From contig UBUL01000009.1 of NCBI GenBank assembly GCA_900468625.1, forward strand, positions 1 to 64,000: DNA of 64,000 bases, in the 5' to 3' direction. A program made the translations under genes and the position numbers. Positions 45,077 to 54,362 of this stretch are shown here, piece by piece. How positions within the stretch are numbered: the stretch's first letter is position 1; each line of letters opens with the position of its first letter. This DNA is from Hyphomicrobiales bacterium (lineage in GTDB: Bacteria > Pseudomonadota > Alphaproteobacteria > Rhizobiales > Rhizobiaceae). The notes under the pieces were generated by a model. It made no database searches. It saw nothing but the letters and a program-made list of their open reading frames with translations, and had not been told where the DNA came from.

Positions 45077-46489
45077 ATGACCAAGGACAGCCTGACCCTC
45101 GATGCCCCGGCGGCCGACGCTTCGCAGCTCGGTCCCCGCGACGGCTCCAACAGCCGCAAGGTCTTCATCAAGACCTACGGCTGCCAGATGAATGTTTATG
45201 ATTCCACGCGGATGAGCGATGCGCTCTCCCGCGACGGCTATGAGCCGACCGAGGACATGGAAGAGGCCGACCTCGTCCTGCTGAACACCTGCCACATCCG
45301 CGAAAAGGCGGCGGAAAAGGTCTATTCCGCGCTTGGCCGCCTGCGCGAGATGAAGAAGCGAAAGGCTGCCGACGGCCGCGATATGATGATCGGCGTCACA
45401 GGCTGCGTCGCCCAGGCGGAAGGCGAGGAAATCCTGCGCCGCGCGCCGGCCGTCGATGTCGTCATCGGCCCGCAGACCTATCATCGCCTGCCCGACGCGC
45501 TTCGCCGCGCCAAGGAAGGTCAGCGCGTCGTCGATACCGAATATGCGATCGAGGACAAGTTCGAGCATCTGCCGATCGCAGAGAAGGCGAAGATCCGCTC
45601 CCGCGGCGTCACCGCCTTCCTGACGGTGCAGGAAGGCTGCGACAAGTTCTGCACCTTCTGCGTCGTACCCTACACCCGTGGCTCCGAAGTCTCCCGCCCG
45701 GTCGCTCAGATCGTCGAGGAGGCCGAGAAACTTGTGGACGGCGGTGTGCGCGAAATCACCCTGCTCGGCCAGAACGTCAATGCCTGGCATGGCATCGGAC
45801 CCAAAGGCGAAGACTGGAGTCTCGGCGATCTCCTCTATCGTTTGGCGGAAATCCCCGGCCTCGCGCGCCTGCGCTACACGACCAGCCACCCGCGCGACAT
45901 GGACGACCGGCTGATCGCCGCGCATCGCGATCTGCGCACGCTGATGCCCTATCTGCACCTGCCGGTCCAGGCCGGCTCGGACCGTATTCTGAAGGCCATG
46001 AACCGTCGGCACACGGCTGCGGAATACCTCGCGCTGATCGAGAAAATCCGGGCCGCACGGCCGGATATCGCGCTTTCCGGTGATTTCATCGTCGGTTTCC
46101 CGGGGGAGACAGACCAGGATTTTGAGGATACACTGAGGCTTATCGGGGAGGTGAATTATGCACAGGCCTTCTCGTTCAAATATTCCACGCGGCCGGGCAC
46201 GCCCGGTGCGGAATTGAAGGATCAGGTGCCCGAAGAGGTCAAGACCGAGCGGCTGGAGCGATTGCAGACATTGCTGTTGAGGCAGCAGCATGCGTTTGCC
46301 GAGGCCTGTGTGGGCAAAACAGTGGATATCCTTCTGGAAAAGCCGGGCCGGATGCCGGGCCAGTTGATTGGACGCTCCCCTTGGCTGCAATCTGTGAATG
46401 TTGATGCAAAAGCATCGCAAATCGGTGACATTATTAACGTACGAATCACCGGAACGAGCACCAACAGTCTCTTTGCTGAGTTGCTCTAG
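45077..46489 (+). CDS. miaB: tRNA-2-methylthio-N6-dimethylallyladenosine synthase MiaB
   Basis: A 470-residue radical SAM methylthiotransferase that modifies A37 of tRNAs reading UNN codons. The N-terminal UPF0004 domain carries the auxiliary cluster cysteines ([25 protein letters not shown]). The radical SAM motif is [14 protein letters not shown], and a C-terminal TRAM domain ends the protein. It is the first gene of the conserved run miaB-phoH-ybeY-corC-lnt, all plus strand. Confidence 0.96.
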   Translation: MTKDSLTLDAPAADASQLGPRDGSNSRKVFIKTYGCQMNVYDSTRMSDALSRDGYEPTEDMEEADLVLLNTCHIREKAAEKVYSALGRLREMKKRKAADGRDMMIGVTGCVAQAEGEEILRRAPAVDVVIGPQTYHRLPDALRRAKEGQRVVDTEYAIEDKFEHLPIAEKAKIRSRGVTAFLTVQEGCDKFCTFCVVPYTRGSEVSRPVAQIVEEAEKLVDGGVREITLLGQNVNAWHGIGPKGEDWSLGDLLYRLAEIPGLARLRYTTSHPRDMDDRLIAAHRDLRTLMPYLHLPVQAGSDRILKAMNRRHTAAEYLALIEKIRAARPDIALSGDFIVGFPGETDQDFEDTLRLIGEVNYAQAFSFKYSTRPGTPGAELKDQVPEEVKTERLERLQTLLLRQQHAFAEACVGKTVDILLEKPGRMPGQLIGRSPWLQSVNVDAKASQIGDIINVRITGTSTNSLFAELL

Positions 46490-46519
46490 GTTCCGGCCTA
46501 CCCAAAGGAGCCGCACCGC

Positions 46520-47572
46520 TTGAACGGACAGGAATTGGTTTCTTCTTCATCGCGCCAGCCCCGCACCGCGAGCGACGCCAATCACTTCACCCTGACGTTC
46601 GAGAATAATCGGTTCGCCAGTGAGCTTTTCGGGCAATTCGACCAGAATTTGAAGCTGCTCGAGGAGCGGCTCGGCATCGATGCGCGCGCCCGCGGCAACT
46701 CCGTCGTCATCACAGGCGATGTGCTGGCCACCAATCAGGCGCGCCGCACGCTCGATTACCTCTATGACAAGCTGCAAAAAGGCGGCAATGTGGAGCGTTC
46801 CGACGTGGAAGGGGCAATCCGCATGGCGGTTGCCGCCGACGATCAATTGACGCTGCCGACCATGGAGAGAAAAGCCAAGTTGACGATGGCGCAGATTTCG
46901 ACGCGCAAGAAGACGATCATCGCTCGCACGCCGACCCAGGATGCCTATATGCGGGCGCTGGAGCGTTCCGAGCTCGTCCTCGGCGTCGGGCCTGCCGGTA
47001 CTGGCAAGACCTATCTTGCCGTTGCCCACGCTGCTCAGCTTCTGGAGCGCGGCGCCGTGGAGAAGATCATCCTGTCGCGCCCGGCCGTCGAGGCGGGTGA
47101 GCGTCTCGGCTTCCTGCCTGGCGACATGAAGGAAAAGGTCGATCCCTACCTGCGTCCGCTCTATGATGCGCTCTATGACATGATGCCGGGCGACAAGGTC
47201 GAGCGTGCCATCACCGCCGGCGTCATCGAGATCGCGCCGCTCGCCTTCATGCGTGGCCGCACGCTTGCCAACGCTGCCGTCATCCTCGACGAGGCGCAGA
47301 ACACGACATCCATGCAGATGAAAATGTTCCTGACCCGTCTCGGCGAAAACTCGCGGATGATCGTGACAGGCGATCCGAGCCAGATCGACTTGCCGCGCGG
47401 CGTCAAGTCCGGCCTGGTCGAAGCGCTGCAGCTGCTGAACGGCGTCGAAGGCATCACCATCGTTCGCTTCAAGGATACGGATGTCGTCCGTCATCCGCTG
47501 GTGGCACGCATCGTTCGGGCTTACGATTCCACCTATGCCGCAACGGCCGAGGAAAGCGATCCGCAGATTTGA
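46520..47572 (+). CDS. phoH: PhoH family ATPase (YbeZ-like)
   Basis: A 350-residue P-loop protein. Walker A is VGPAGTGKTYLAVAHA (near residue 154), Walker B is AAVILDEAQNTT, and the N-terminal region is a KH-like part. It is linked genetically to YbeY and ribosome maturation. The probable start is TTG at 46520, which has AAAGGAG at ideal distance (46504-46510); no ATG fits better. YbeY begins 18 bp downstream. Confidence 0.92.
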   Translation: MNGQELVSSSSRQPRTASDANHFTLTFENNRFASELFGQFDQNLKLLEERLGIDARARGNSVVITGDVLATNQARRTLDYLYDKLQKGGNVERSDVEGAIRMAVAADDQLTLPTMERKAKLTMAQISTRKKTIIARTPTQDAYMRALERSELVLGVGPAGTGKTYLAVAHAAQLLERGAVEKIILSRPAVEAGERLGFLPGDMKEKVDPYLRPLYDALYDMMPGDKVERAITAGVIEIAPLAFMRGRTLANAAVILDEAQNTTSMQMKMFLTRLGENSRMIVTGDPSQIDLPRGVKSGLVEALQLLNGVEGITIVRFKDTDVVRHPLVARIVRAYDSTYAATAEESDPQI

Positions 47573-47590
47573 TCTGCGACGCAGAAGCCG

Positions 47591-48097
47591 ATGAGCAAAC
47601 TCGATATACAGATCAGCGTGGAGGAGGGCGATTGGCCCTCCGAAGAGGAGTTGCAGTCGCTTGCCGAGCGCGTGCTGGGTGAAGCTACGGCCTATCTCAA
47701 GAAACACGAAAAGCAGCCTTTTCCAAGAACGGCGACCGAATTGTCCCTGGTCTTCACCGACGACGCCTCCATCCGTGAGATCAATGCGGAATGGCGCTCA
47801 CAGGACAAGGCGACGAACGTCCTTTCCTTTCCGGCTTTTCCGCTGGAGCCCGGCGGCAAGCCCGGCCCGATGCTCGGCGACATCATCATCGCCAGGGAGA
47901 CGGTGGAGCGGGAGGCCGTCGAGCTCGAAAAGAGTTTTGACGACCATCTGACGCATCTGTTGGTGCATGGTTTCTTGCATCTCTTCGGCTACGACCATAT
48001 GAATAATAGCGAAGCCGAAAGAATGGAGGGGCTGGAGACTCGCATTTTGGCTGGTCTTGGCCTATCTGATCCCTATGCGGGACAAGACCCCATTTGA
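47591..48097 (+). CDS. ybeY: Endoribonuclease YbeY
   Basis: A 168-residue zinc RNase involved in 16S rRNA 3'-end maturation and 70S quality control; in S. meliloti its orthologue also affects sRNA regulation. The metal site H-x3-H-x5-H is complete in [15 protein letters not shown]. The gene ends 25 bp before the start of the CorC-like gene and follows phoH closely. Confidence 0.95.
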   Translation: MSKLDIQISVEEGDWPSEEELQSLAERVLGEATAYLKKHEKQPFPRTATELSLVFTDDASIREINAEWRSQDKATNVLSFPAFPLEPGGKPGPMLGDIIIARETVEREAVELEKSFDDHLTHLLVHGFLHLFGYDHMNNSEAERMEGLETRILAGLGLSDPYAGQDPI

Positions 48098-48122
48098 TTT
48101 GAACCCTGTCCGATCAGGAACA

Positions 48123-49295
48123 ATGAGCGACTTTACGACAAGACCGGCCCCCGAGGCCAAAGACGGAGCCGATGCAGCCTCCTCCGACGAGGTAGGCAGT
48201 AGTAGCAACGGCAAGCGATCCCATTCTTCATTCTGGGCACGCGCCGCGCGCATCCTTCGCCCCGCACAGGATGCCGCCCGGTTGCGCGAGGATCTCGCCG
48301 ACGCGCTGATGACCAACGCGGCCGGTGACGACGCCTTCTCCGCGGATGAGCGGGCGATGCTGCACAACATCCTGCGCTTCCGCGAGGTGCGCGTCGAGGA
48401 TGTCATGGTGCCCCGCGCCGACATCGAGGCCGTCGACCAGAATATCACCATCGGCGAGCTGATGATCCTGTTCGAGGAAAGCGGCCGCTCACGCATGCCC
48501 GTCTATGCCGATACGCTGGATGATCCGCGCGGCATGGTGCATATCCGCGATCTGCTCTCCTATGTCGCCAAGCAGGCCCGCAACAAGCGTCGCGCAGGCA
48601 GTGCCAAGACGGCCGCCACTGCTGCGACCGGTGCTGCCGCTGAAAAAGCGCCGCGCTCGGCCAAGCCGAATTTCGATCTTTCTCGGGTCGATCTGCAGAA
48701 GACGCTGGCGGACGCCGGCATCATCCGCAAGATCCTGTTCGTGCCGCCCTCGATGCTCGCCTCCGATCTCCTGCGCCGTATGCAGGTCAACCGGACGCAG
48801 ATGGCGCTTGTCATCGACGAATACGGCGGCACGGACGGCCTGGCTTCGCATGAGGACATCGTGGAAATGGTCGTCGGCGACATCGATGACGAACATGATG
48901 ACGAAGAAGTGATGTTCAAGCGCGTCTCCGAAGACGTCTTCGTCGCCGACGCCCGCGTCGAGCTGGAGGAGATCGCCGCAGCGATCGGTCCGGATTTCGA
49001 TATCGCCGAGCAGGTGGACGAGGTGGATACGCTTGGCGGCCTGATCTTCTCCGCGCTTGGTCGCATTCCGGTGCGCGGCGAGGTGGTACAGGCGCTTCCG
49101 GGCTTCGAGTTTCATATTCTCGATGCCGATCCGCGCCGCATCAAGCGGGTGCGTATCACACGCAAGCGCCATGCCGTTCGCCGCCGGCCGACCGTCAAGT
49201 TGGAAGGCGAAGTGGGTTCGCCGGAGCGTGACCTGCCGGCGCCGGAAGCGATTGCCGAGGAAATATCGGCAGAGCGTAACGCAACCAGCCATTAG
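48123..49295 (+). CDS. CorC/TlyC-type CBS-domain protein (YbeX-like)
   Basis: A 390-residue cytosolic protein with a tandem CBS module (VEDVMVPRADIEAVDQNITIGELM; LFVPPSMLASDLLRRMQVNRTQMALVIDEYGGTDGL) and a C-terminal CorC_HlyC domain (GEVVQALPGFEFHILDADPRRIKRVRI). An Ala-rich low-complexity insert lies between the CBS repeats (about 163-195). There is no DUF21 membrane domain, so it is the YbeX/CorC short type, linked to magnesium/cobalt handling and to ribosome metabolism. ATG at 48123 is used; an in-frame start at 48057 would overlap ybeY. Confidence 0.9.
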   Translation: MSDFTTRPAPEAKDGADAASSDEVGSSSNGKRSHSSFWARAARILRPAQDAARLREDLADALMTNAAGDDAFSADERAMLHNILRFREVRVEDVMVPRADIEAVDQNITIGELMILFEESGRSRMPVYADTLDDPRGMVHIRDLLSYVAKQARNKRRAGSAKTAATAATGAAAEKAPRSAKPNFDLSRVDLQKTLADAGIIRKILFVPPSMLASDLLRRMQVNRTQMALVIDEYGGTDGLASHEDIVEMVVGDIDDEHDDEEVMFKRVSEDVFVADARVELEEIAAAIGPDFDIAEQVDEVDTLGGLIFSALGRIPVRGEVVQALPGFEFHILDADPRRIKRVRITRKRHAVRRRPTVKLEGEVGSPERDLPAPEAIAEEISAERNATSH

Positions 49296-49335
49296 AGCAA
49301 TTTCAGGAAAAGTGCGTAGCGCTTTTCCTGAAATT
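49293..49335. repeat. Family A-derived perfect hairpin
   Basis: AATTTCAGGAAAAG (49299-49312) and CTTTTCCTGAAATT (49322-49335) form a perfect 14-bp stem around TGCGTAGCG. The sequence is a shortened, symmetrised version of the first half of family A and may end the corC-like transcript. Confidence 0.65.
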
Positions 49336-49392
49336 ATGCTGCAGATTTAAAGCGTTACAGCGACTCCTTGCGCGTCGTATATGACGCGCGGC
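49332..49392 (-). repeat. Dispersed repeat family B, copy 3 (inverted)
   Basis: AAATTATGCTGCAGATTTAAAG...TACAGCG...GCGCGTCGTATATGACGCGC is the reverse complement of 2737-2796 with few changes. It directly abuts the family A hairpin, giving a composite element in the corC-lnt gap. Confidence 0.7.
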
Positions 49393-49477
49393 GCTATAGT
49401 CGGCGCTTCAGCGGGACAAATCGCTGCATTTTTGAAAGACTGCGCCCAATTGATTCGCGATTGGACGGAGCTGGCGC

Positions 49478-51079
49478 ATGGAATGGCTTTCGGGCAGGGT
49501 GATCCTCGTCTGGGGTTTCAAACGTGCGTTGCTTACGATTCTAGCCGGTGCCGCCGGCGTGCTGGCATTGCCGCCCTTCGGCTTCTTTGCGGCGATGTTC
49601 GTCTCCTTCACGCTGCTGGTCTGGCTGCTGGACGGTGTCGCCGCAGGCCCGGACAGCGGCCTGCTCGGACGTCTGTGGCCGGCTTTCTTCACCGGCTGGC
49701 TGTTCGGCTTCGGCTATTTCGTTGCCGGTCTCTGGTGGCTCGGCCACGCGCTGCTGATCGATGCCGACGAATTCGCCTGGGCCTTGCCGCTCGCAATTCT
49801 CGGCCTTCCCGCCTTCCTGGCCGTCTTCTACGGTGTTGCGACCGTGCTTGCCCGCCTCCTGTGGTCCGATGGCATGGGGCGTATCGCGGCACTCGCCTTC
49901 GCCTTCGGCATTCTCGAATGGCTGCGCAGCTTCCTCTTCACCGGCTTTCCCTGGAACGCCATCGGTTATGGCGCCATGCCCATTCCGCTGATGATGCAGT
50001 CGGCGCATGTGATCGGCGTGCTCGGGGTCAACGTGCTTGCCGTCTTCGTCTTCGCCTCGCCGGCACTGCTCGGCACGCGCCAGGGCAGGGTGCCGGGGAT
50101 CGGTCTTGCTATCCTCATCGTTTCAGCTCATGTTGGCTACGGCTACTACGCGCTTGGTCTGCCCGAAGCGCCGCTCACCGACGCCAAGACCGCGCCGGTC
50201 GTGCGTATCGTACAGCCGTCCATCGATCAGGAAACCAAAATGGACACGGCCGCCGACCGCGCCGTCATCTTCGACAAGCACCTAGCGCTTTCGGTCCAGC
50301 CGCCGGCAAACGGCGGCAGGCGGCCCGACATCATCGTCTGGCCCGAGACGGCCGTTCCCTTCATCCTGACCGATAACCGCGATGCGCTTGCCCGCATCGC
50401 GGATCAGCTCGACGACGACCAGACCCTGATCACCGGCGCCGTCCGCGTCGAAAACATGGGGCCGGGCATCGAGCCGCGCTATTACAATTCGATCTATGTC
50501 ATCGACGGCAAAGGTCAGATCATCGGCGCCTCCGACAAGACCCATCTCGTGCCCTTCGGCGAATATGTCCCCTTCGAGCATATTCTCAGCTATCTCGGCA
50601 TCGAGAATGTCGTGGAGCTGCCGGGCGGGTTTTCCGCCGCCGCCAAGCGGCAATTGCTGACGTTGCCGGATGGCATCAAGTTCTATCCGCTGATCTGCTA
50701 CGAGATCATCTTCCCGAACGAGATGACGTCGGAAATCCGCCAGGTCGATGCCATTCTCAACGTGACCAACGACGGCTGGTTCGGAGATACGCCCGGCCCC
50801 TATCAGCATTTCCTGCAGGCAAGGGTGAGAGCGGTGGAGCAGGGGCTGCCGCTGATTCGGAGCGCCAATACAGGTATTTCAGCATTCGTTGATGCACACG
50901 GACGTCTGCTTTCTGGTATCGATTATAACCAGCAAGGCTTTATAGATGCCACTCTGGGTGGCGCAACCGTATCGCGCATCGATGATAAGGTCAGAAAAAC
51001 AAACTTTTGGTTGATCATCGGCGCAGTCGGCATGATTGCTGCGATTTCGCGTATGGGTTTTATTTTTCGGGTGAATTGA
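49478..51079 (+). CDS. lnt: Apolipoprotein N-acyltransferase
   Basis: A 533-residue inner-membrane enzyme completing lipoprotein maturation. The N-terminal half has about six to seven membrane helices (starting VILVWGFKRALLTILAGAAGVLALPPFGFF). The periplasmic nitrilase domain has the triad: Glu in VWPETAVPF, Lys in SDKTHLVPFGEYVPF and Cys in PLICYEIIFP. A final membrane helix ends the protein (FWLIIGAVGMIAAISRMGFIF). It is the downstream partner of lspA in the lipoprotein pathway. Confidence 0.96.
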   Translation: MEWLSGRVILVWGFKRALLTILAGAAGVLALPPFGFFAAMFVSFTLLVWLLDGVAAGPDSGLLGRLWPAFFTGWLFGFGYFVAGLWWLGHALLIDADEFAWALPLAILGLPAFLAVFYGVATVLARLLWSDGMGRIAALAFAFGILEWLRSFLFTGFPWNAIGYGAMPIPLMMQSAHVIGVLGVNVLAVFVFASPALLGTRQGRVPGIGLAILIVSAHVGYGYYALGLPEAPLTDAKTAPVVRIVQPSIDQETKMDTAADRAVIFDKHLALSVQPPANGGRRPDIIVWPETAVPFILTDNRDALARIADQLDDDQTLITGAVRVENMGPGIEPRYYNSIYVIDGKGQIIGASDKTHLVPFGEYVPFEHILSYLGIENVVELPGGFSAAAKRQLLTLPDGIKFYPLICYEIIFPNEMTSEIRQVDAILNVTNDGWFGDTPGPYQHFLQARVRAVEQGLPLIRSANTGISAFVDAHGRLLSGIDYNQQGFIDATLGGATVSRIDDKVRKTNFWLIIGAVGMIAAISRMGFIFRVN

Positions 51080-51227
51080 CCAAAAAACCCTAAAATTGCA
51101 TAGTGCTAGGCATCCGCCTTTTGAACGTAGACTGGAGGCCTTGGGGGCGTCGGCTGCAACGTGGCGTTATAGGGGTGGAGAAGGGTACCGGGTGGCAGGT
51201 CCTGAATTCAACCTATGTTAGGGTAAA

Positions 51228-51650
51228 ATGATGATAGAGAATAAAAAGAAGCCGAACCCCATCGACATTCATGTCGGTAGCCGCATACGCCTCCGCCGCA
51301 CAATGCTTGGCATGAGCCAGGAAAAGCTCGGCGAAAGCCTCGGAATTACGTTTCAGCAAATTCAGAAATACGAAAAAGGCACCAACCGCGTTGGCGCCAG
51401 CCGCCTGCAGAATATCTCAAGCATCCTCAATGTCCCGGTATCCTTCTTTTTCGAAGATGCGCCGGGTGAGCACTCGGCAGCCGCCGGCGGCATGGCCGAG
51501 GCATCCAGTTCCAACTACGTCGTCGATTTCCTGTCTTCCTCCGAAGGCCTGCAGCTCAATCGCGCCTTCGTGAAGATTTCCGATGGTAAGGTCCGTCGCA
51601 AGGTTGTCGAGCTGGTCAAGGCGCTAGCCGCCGAGGCAGATGCCGAGTAA
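51228..51650 (+). CDS. praR: PraR-type helix-turn-helix transcriptional regulator
   Basis: A 140-residue Xre-family protein. The DNA-binding domain is about residues 16-75 (VGSRIRLRRTMLGMSQEKLG; FQQIQKYEKGTNRVGASRL), followed by a linker and a helical C-terminus. Sequence and position between lnt and metK match rhizobial PraR (PhrR-like), reported as a repressor of quorum-sensing and biofilm genes in Rhizobium leguminosarum. Translation starts at ATG 51228 or the next ATG, 51231. The 148-bp upstream gap should contain its own promoter. Confidence 0.85.
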   Translation: MMIENKKKPNPIDIHVGSRIRLRRTMLGMSQEKLGESLGITFQQIQKYEKGTNRVGASRLQNISSILNVPVSFFFEDAPGEHSAAAGGMAEASSSNYVVDFLSSSEGLQLNRAFVKISDGKVRRKVVELVKALAAEADAE

Positions 51651-51685
51651 CCCTTTCTCAGCAAGGGCAAACCCGTAAAGTGGAG

Positions 51686-51710
51686 AGGCGGTCAGTTTGG
51701 CCGCCTTTTC
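51686..51710 (+). terminator. Rho-independent terminator of praR
   Basis: AGGCGG (51686-51691) pairs with CCGCCT (51701-51706) and is followed by TTTTC, ahead of the metK leader. Confidence 0.65.
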
Positions 51711-51742
51711 GCGTTTCAGGCAAAATTTTATCACTCTGGCGG

Positions 51743-51766
51743 GGATATAAAGATATATTTATGTCC
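51743..51766. promoter_or_regulatory. Candidate operator upstream of metK
   Basis: A 24-nt near-palindrome, GGATATAAAGAT followed by ATATTTATGTCC, with 10 of 12 positions pairing. It lies about 70 bp before the metK ATG, separated from praR by a terminator, so it should sit in the metK promoter or leader. The AT-rich ATAAAGATATATTTAT core is of the kind used by ArsR-family regulators of SAM/SAH recycling genes (SahR-like); the assignment is inference. Confidence 0.5.
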
Positions 51767-51837
51767 TTGTGTGGCTTGTTTTTCCAGGCGGAGGCGAATA
51801 TCAAATGCAGAGATTTGTTCTTTGAGGGGAATCCCGT

Positions 51838-53091
51838 ATGCGCGCGAATTATCTGTTTACGAGTGAGTCTGTTGCCGAAGGTCACCCGGATAAAGTCTGT
51901 GACCGCATCTCCGATGAAATCGTCGATCTGGTTTACCGCGAGGCCACAAAAACCGGCGTGAACCCCTGGAGCGTGCGCATAGCCTGCGAGACCCTTGCCA
52001 CCACCAACCGCGTCGTCATCGCCGGTGAGGTTCGCCTGCCTCCGAGCCTGATGAAGAAGGACAAGGACGGCAACGACGTCATCAATCCTTCCAAGTTCAA
52101 GGCCGCCGCGCGCCGAGCCATCAAGGATATCGGCTACGAACAGGACGGCTTCCACTGGAAGAAGGCGCGCATCGACGTGCTCCTGCATTCGCAGTCCGCC
52201 GATATCGCCCAGGGCGTCGACAACGCTGCCGACCAGCAGGGCGACGAGGGTGCCGGCGACCAGGGCATCATGTTCGGCTACGCCTGCAAGGAAACGCCTG
52301 ACCTCATGCCGGCGCCGATCTACTATTCGCACAGGATCCTGCAGCTGCTCGCTGCCGCCCGCAAGAAGGGCGACGGTGAGGTTGCCAAGCTCGGCCCCGA
52401 TGCCAAGAGCCAGGTGACTGTCCGCTACGTCGACGGCAAGCCGTCCGAAGTGACCTCGATCGTTCTGTCCACCCAGCATCTCGACGAAAGCTGGGACTCG
52501 AAGAAGGTTCGCACCGTTGTCGAGCCCTATATCGTCGAAGCCCTCGGCGACCTGAAGATTGCCTCCGATTGCAAGTGGTACATCAACCCGACGGGCAAGT
52601 TCGTCATCGGCGGCCCGGACGGCGATGCCGGTCTCACCGGCCGCAAGATCATTGTCGATACCTACGGCGGTGCTGCCCCGCACGGCGGCGGCGCTTTCTC
52701 CGGCAAAGACACGACCAAGGTCGACCGTTCGGCTGCCTATGCCGCCCGCTATCTTGCAAAGAACGTCGTTGCCGCCGGTCTTTCCGATCGCTGCACGATC
52801 CAGCTGTCCTACGCCATCGGTGTTGCCCAGCCGCTGTCGATCTATGTCGATCTGCACGGCACGGGCAAGGGCGTTACCGAAGATCAGGTCGAAGAGGCCA
52901 TCCGCAAGAATATGGACCTTTCGCCGACCGGCATCCGCCGTCACCTCGACCTCAACAAGCCGATCTATGCAAAGACCTCGGCCTATGGTCACTTCGGTCG
53001 CAAGGCCGGTCGTGACGGTTCCTTCTCCTGGGAGCGTACGGACCTGGTCAAGGCCCTCAAGGAAGCCGTGAAGCTCCGGGAAGCCGCATGA
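51838..53091 (+). CDS. metK: S-adenosylmethionine synthetase
   Basis: A 417-residue enzyme making SAM from methionine and ATP. Motifs: [13 protein letters not shown] at the N-terminus, [12 protein letters not shown] (ATP-binding), [18 protein letters not shown] (P-loop-like) and [11 protein letters not shown]. The start ATG follows GAGGGG. It supplies the methyl donor for the many methyltransferases in this window (ubiE, the rRNA enzymes, trmB), and its stop overlaps the trmB start (ATGA). Confidence 0.97.
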   Translation: MRANYLFTSESVAEGHPDKVCDRISDEIVDLVYREATKTGVNPWSVRIACETLATTNRVVIAGEVRLPPSLMKKDKDGNDVINPSKFKAAARRAIKDIGYEQDGFHWKKARIDVLLHSQSADIAQGVDNAADQQGDEGAGDQGIMFGYACKETPDLMPAPIYYSHRILQLLAAARKKGDGEVAKLGPDAKSQVTVRYVDGKPSEVTSIVLSTQHLDESWDSKKVRTVVEPYIVEALGDLKIASDCKWYINPTGKFVIGGPDGDAGLTGRKIIVDTYGGAAPHGGGAFSGKDTTKVDRSAAYAARYLAKNVVAAGLSDRCTIQLSYAIGVAQPLSIYVDLHGTGKGVTEDQVEEAIRKNMDLSPTGIRRHLDLNKPIYAKTSAYGHFGRKAGRDGSFSWERTDLVKALKEAVKLREAA

Positions 53092-53789
53092 TCGATACCG
53101 AGCGCCGGTCGCGGGCGACGGAAGCATTCTTCGGCCGGCGCAAGGGTAAGGCCTTGCGCGGCCAGCAGGCCGAAAAGCTGGAAGCATTGCTGCCGCGGTT
53201 CATCCTCGACCTTTCCGACCCGGCGCCGCAGCCGCTGAACGATCTCTTCCCGGTGCCGACCGAACATCTGCGCCTGGAGATCGGCTTCGGCGGGGGAGAG
53301 CATCTGATCCACAGGGCGCTGGAGCAGCCGAAAGCAGGCTTCATCGGCGTGGAACCCTTCGTCAATTCGATGCAGAAGCTGCTTGCACGTGTCGACGAAG
53401 CTGGCGCGCACAATATCCGCGTCTACAATGACGACGCGACGCAGGTGCTGGATTGGCTGCCGGCCGGATGCCTCGATCAGATCGACCTGCTCTATCCGGA
53501 TCCCTGGCCGAAGAAGAAGCATTGGAAACGCCGCTTCGTCTCGCAGGTGAACCTTGCCCGTTTCCACCGCGTGCTGAAGCCTGGCGCGCTCTTCTGCTTC
53601 GCATCGGACATCGACACTTATGTCAACTGGACGCTGCAGCATTGCCATGCGCATGGTGGCTTCGAGTGGACCGCGCGGAATGCCGCCGACTGGCTGACAC
53701 CCTATGAGGGCTGGCCGAGCACGCGCTATGAAGCCAAAGCGAGGCGCGAGGGGCGCTCGTCTGCCTATCTGACCTTCAAGAAAGTCTGA
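53088..53789 (+). CDS. trmB: tRNA (guanine-N7-)-methyltransferase
   Basis: A 233-residue SAM-dependent enzyme forming m7G46 in tRNA. Motifs: [15 protein letters not shown] (SAM binding), [16 protein letters not shown] and the family-diagnostic [18 protein letters not shown]. The C-terminal [19 protein letters not shown] is also characteristic. It overlaps metK by 4 bp, so substrate supply and use are coupled. A hairpin (AGACCGCC/GGCGGTCT, 53841-53862) lies downstream. Confidence 0.96.
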   Translation: MIDTERRSRATEAFFGRRKGKALRGQQAEKLEALLPRFILDLSDPAPQPLNDLFPVPTEHLRLEIGFGGGEHLIHRALEQPKAGFIGVEPFVNSMQKLLARVDEAGAHNIRVYNDDATQVLDWLPAGCLDQIDLLYPDPWPKKKHWKRRFVSQVNLARFHRVLKPGALFCFASDIDTYVNWTLQHCHAHGGFEWTARNAADWLTPYEGWPSTRYEAKARREGRSSAYLTFKKV

Positions 53790-53947
53790 CCGCTCGTTAT
53801 CAGGGCGAAAATTTGAGATATTGCTGACCGCACCATTCGAAGACCGCCGCGCGAGGCGGTCTGGATCATGCGCACGCGTTGCCATATGGGGCCGGTTCGA
53901 TGCGGTCCTGGCGGACGGCGGATTTCACCGTCGGGCGACGCTCATGG

Positions 53948-54205
53948 TCAGTGCAGGCTGACCGTCTTCAGTTCGTCTTCGGCAGCACGATAGAAGGTGC
54001 TGGAGCGATTGTCCGTCAAAAGGATCGGCGTGCCGTCGGCACCGAAGAGAGCCCAGAGATCGACATCGGGATCGATATCAGGCGCTTCCGGGAAGCAGCG
54101 GGATACTTCGGACCAATCCATTTTTCTGATATAGGCGACCTCACCGGTACCGATATTGGCAAGTTCGGTTTGGGTCAGGCGGGCGGTGGCTTCTTTCAAC
54201 AACAT
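53948..54205 (-). CDS. DUF1150 family small protein
   Basis: An 85-residue protein (MLLKEATARLTQTELANIGTGEVAYIRKM..., ending DNRSSTFYRAAEDELKTVSLH) of the DUF1150 family, which is largely alphaproteobacterial. The ATG at 54205 is preceded by GGAGG; a longer frame to 54280 would run into a repeat. It lies downstream of hsp20 on the same strand, separated only by a family C repeat, and this pairing recurs in the order. Function is unknown; a stress role is suggested only by context. Confidence 0.8.
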   Translation of the reverse strand: MLLKEATARLTQTELANIGTGEVAYIRKMDWSEVSRCFPEAPDIDPDVDLWALFGADGTPILLTDNRSSTFYRAAEDELKTVSLH

Positions 54206-54236
54206 GCTCGTACCTCCAGTGTGAGGGACCAACGGC

Positions 54237-54357
54237 TCCGGAGCATGATGCCGAAATGTGTAAGCGGCTTTTGGCGACATCGTGCTCTAGTTCTTTGATT
54301 CTAGAGCTGATTCGCATTTCAGATCGATTCGGCCTGAAATCGTCCGGCTCTAGGCCG
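54237..54357 (-). repeat. Dispersed repeat family C, copy 3 (inverted)
   Basis: Read on the minus strand it begins CTAGAGCCGGACGATTTCAGG, continues through a stem pairing ATTTCAG with CTGAAAT, then ATCAAAGAACTAGAGCACGATG, and ends CGGCATCATGCTC. It lies between hsp20 and the DUF1150 gene and would be transcribed with them. Confidence 0.75.
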
Positions 54358-54362
54358 TTGTT

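Noticed and set aside
43084..45171. 695-residue open frame antisense to rimI, fur and the acyltransferase gene
   Set aside because: It would span four clear plus-strand genes (tsaB end, rimI, fur and the acyltransferase), has no domain signatures, and is explained by codon bias.
51651..51837. SAM-sensing riboswitch before metK
   Set aside because: The only stable fold seen is the praR terminator; I could not draw the pseudoknot of SAM-II or the SAM/SAH class. A near-palindrome better explains the conserved-looking segment. A covariance-model search would settle it.
53879..54298. 139-residue plus-strand frame over the DUF1150 gene
   Set aside because: It overlaps DUF1150 and a family C repeat, and has no ribosome-binding site. 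The minus-strand frame has GGAGG and recognisable family sequence.
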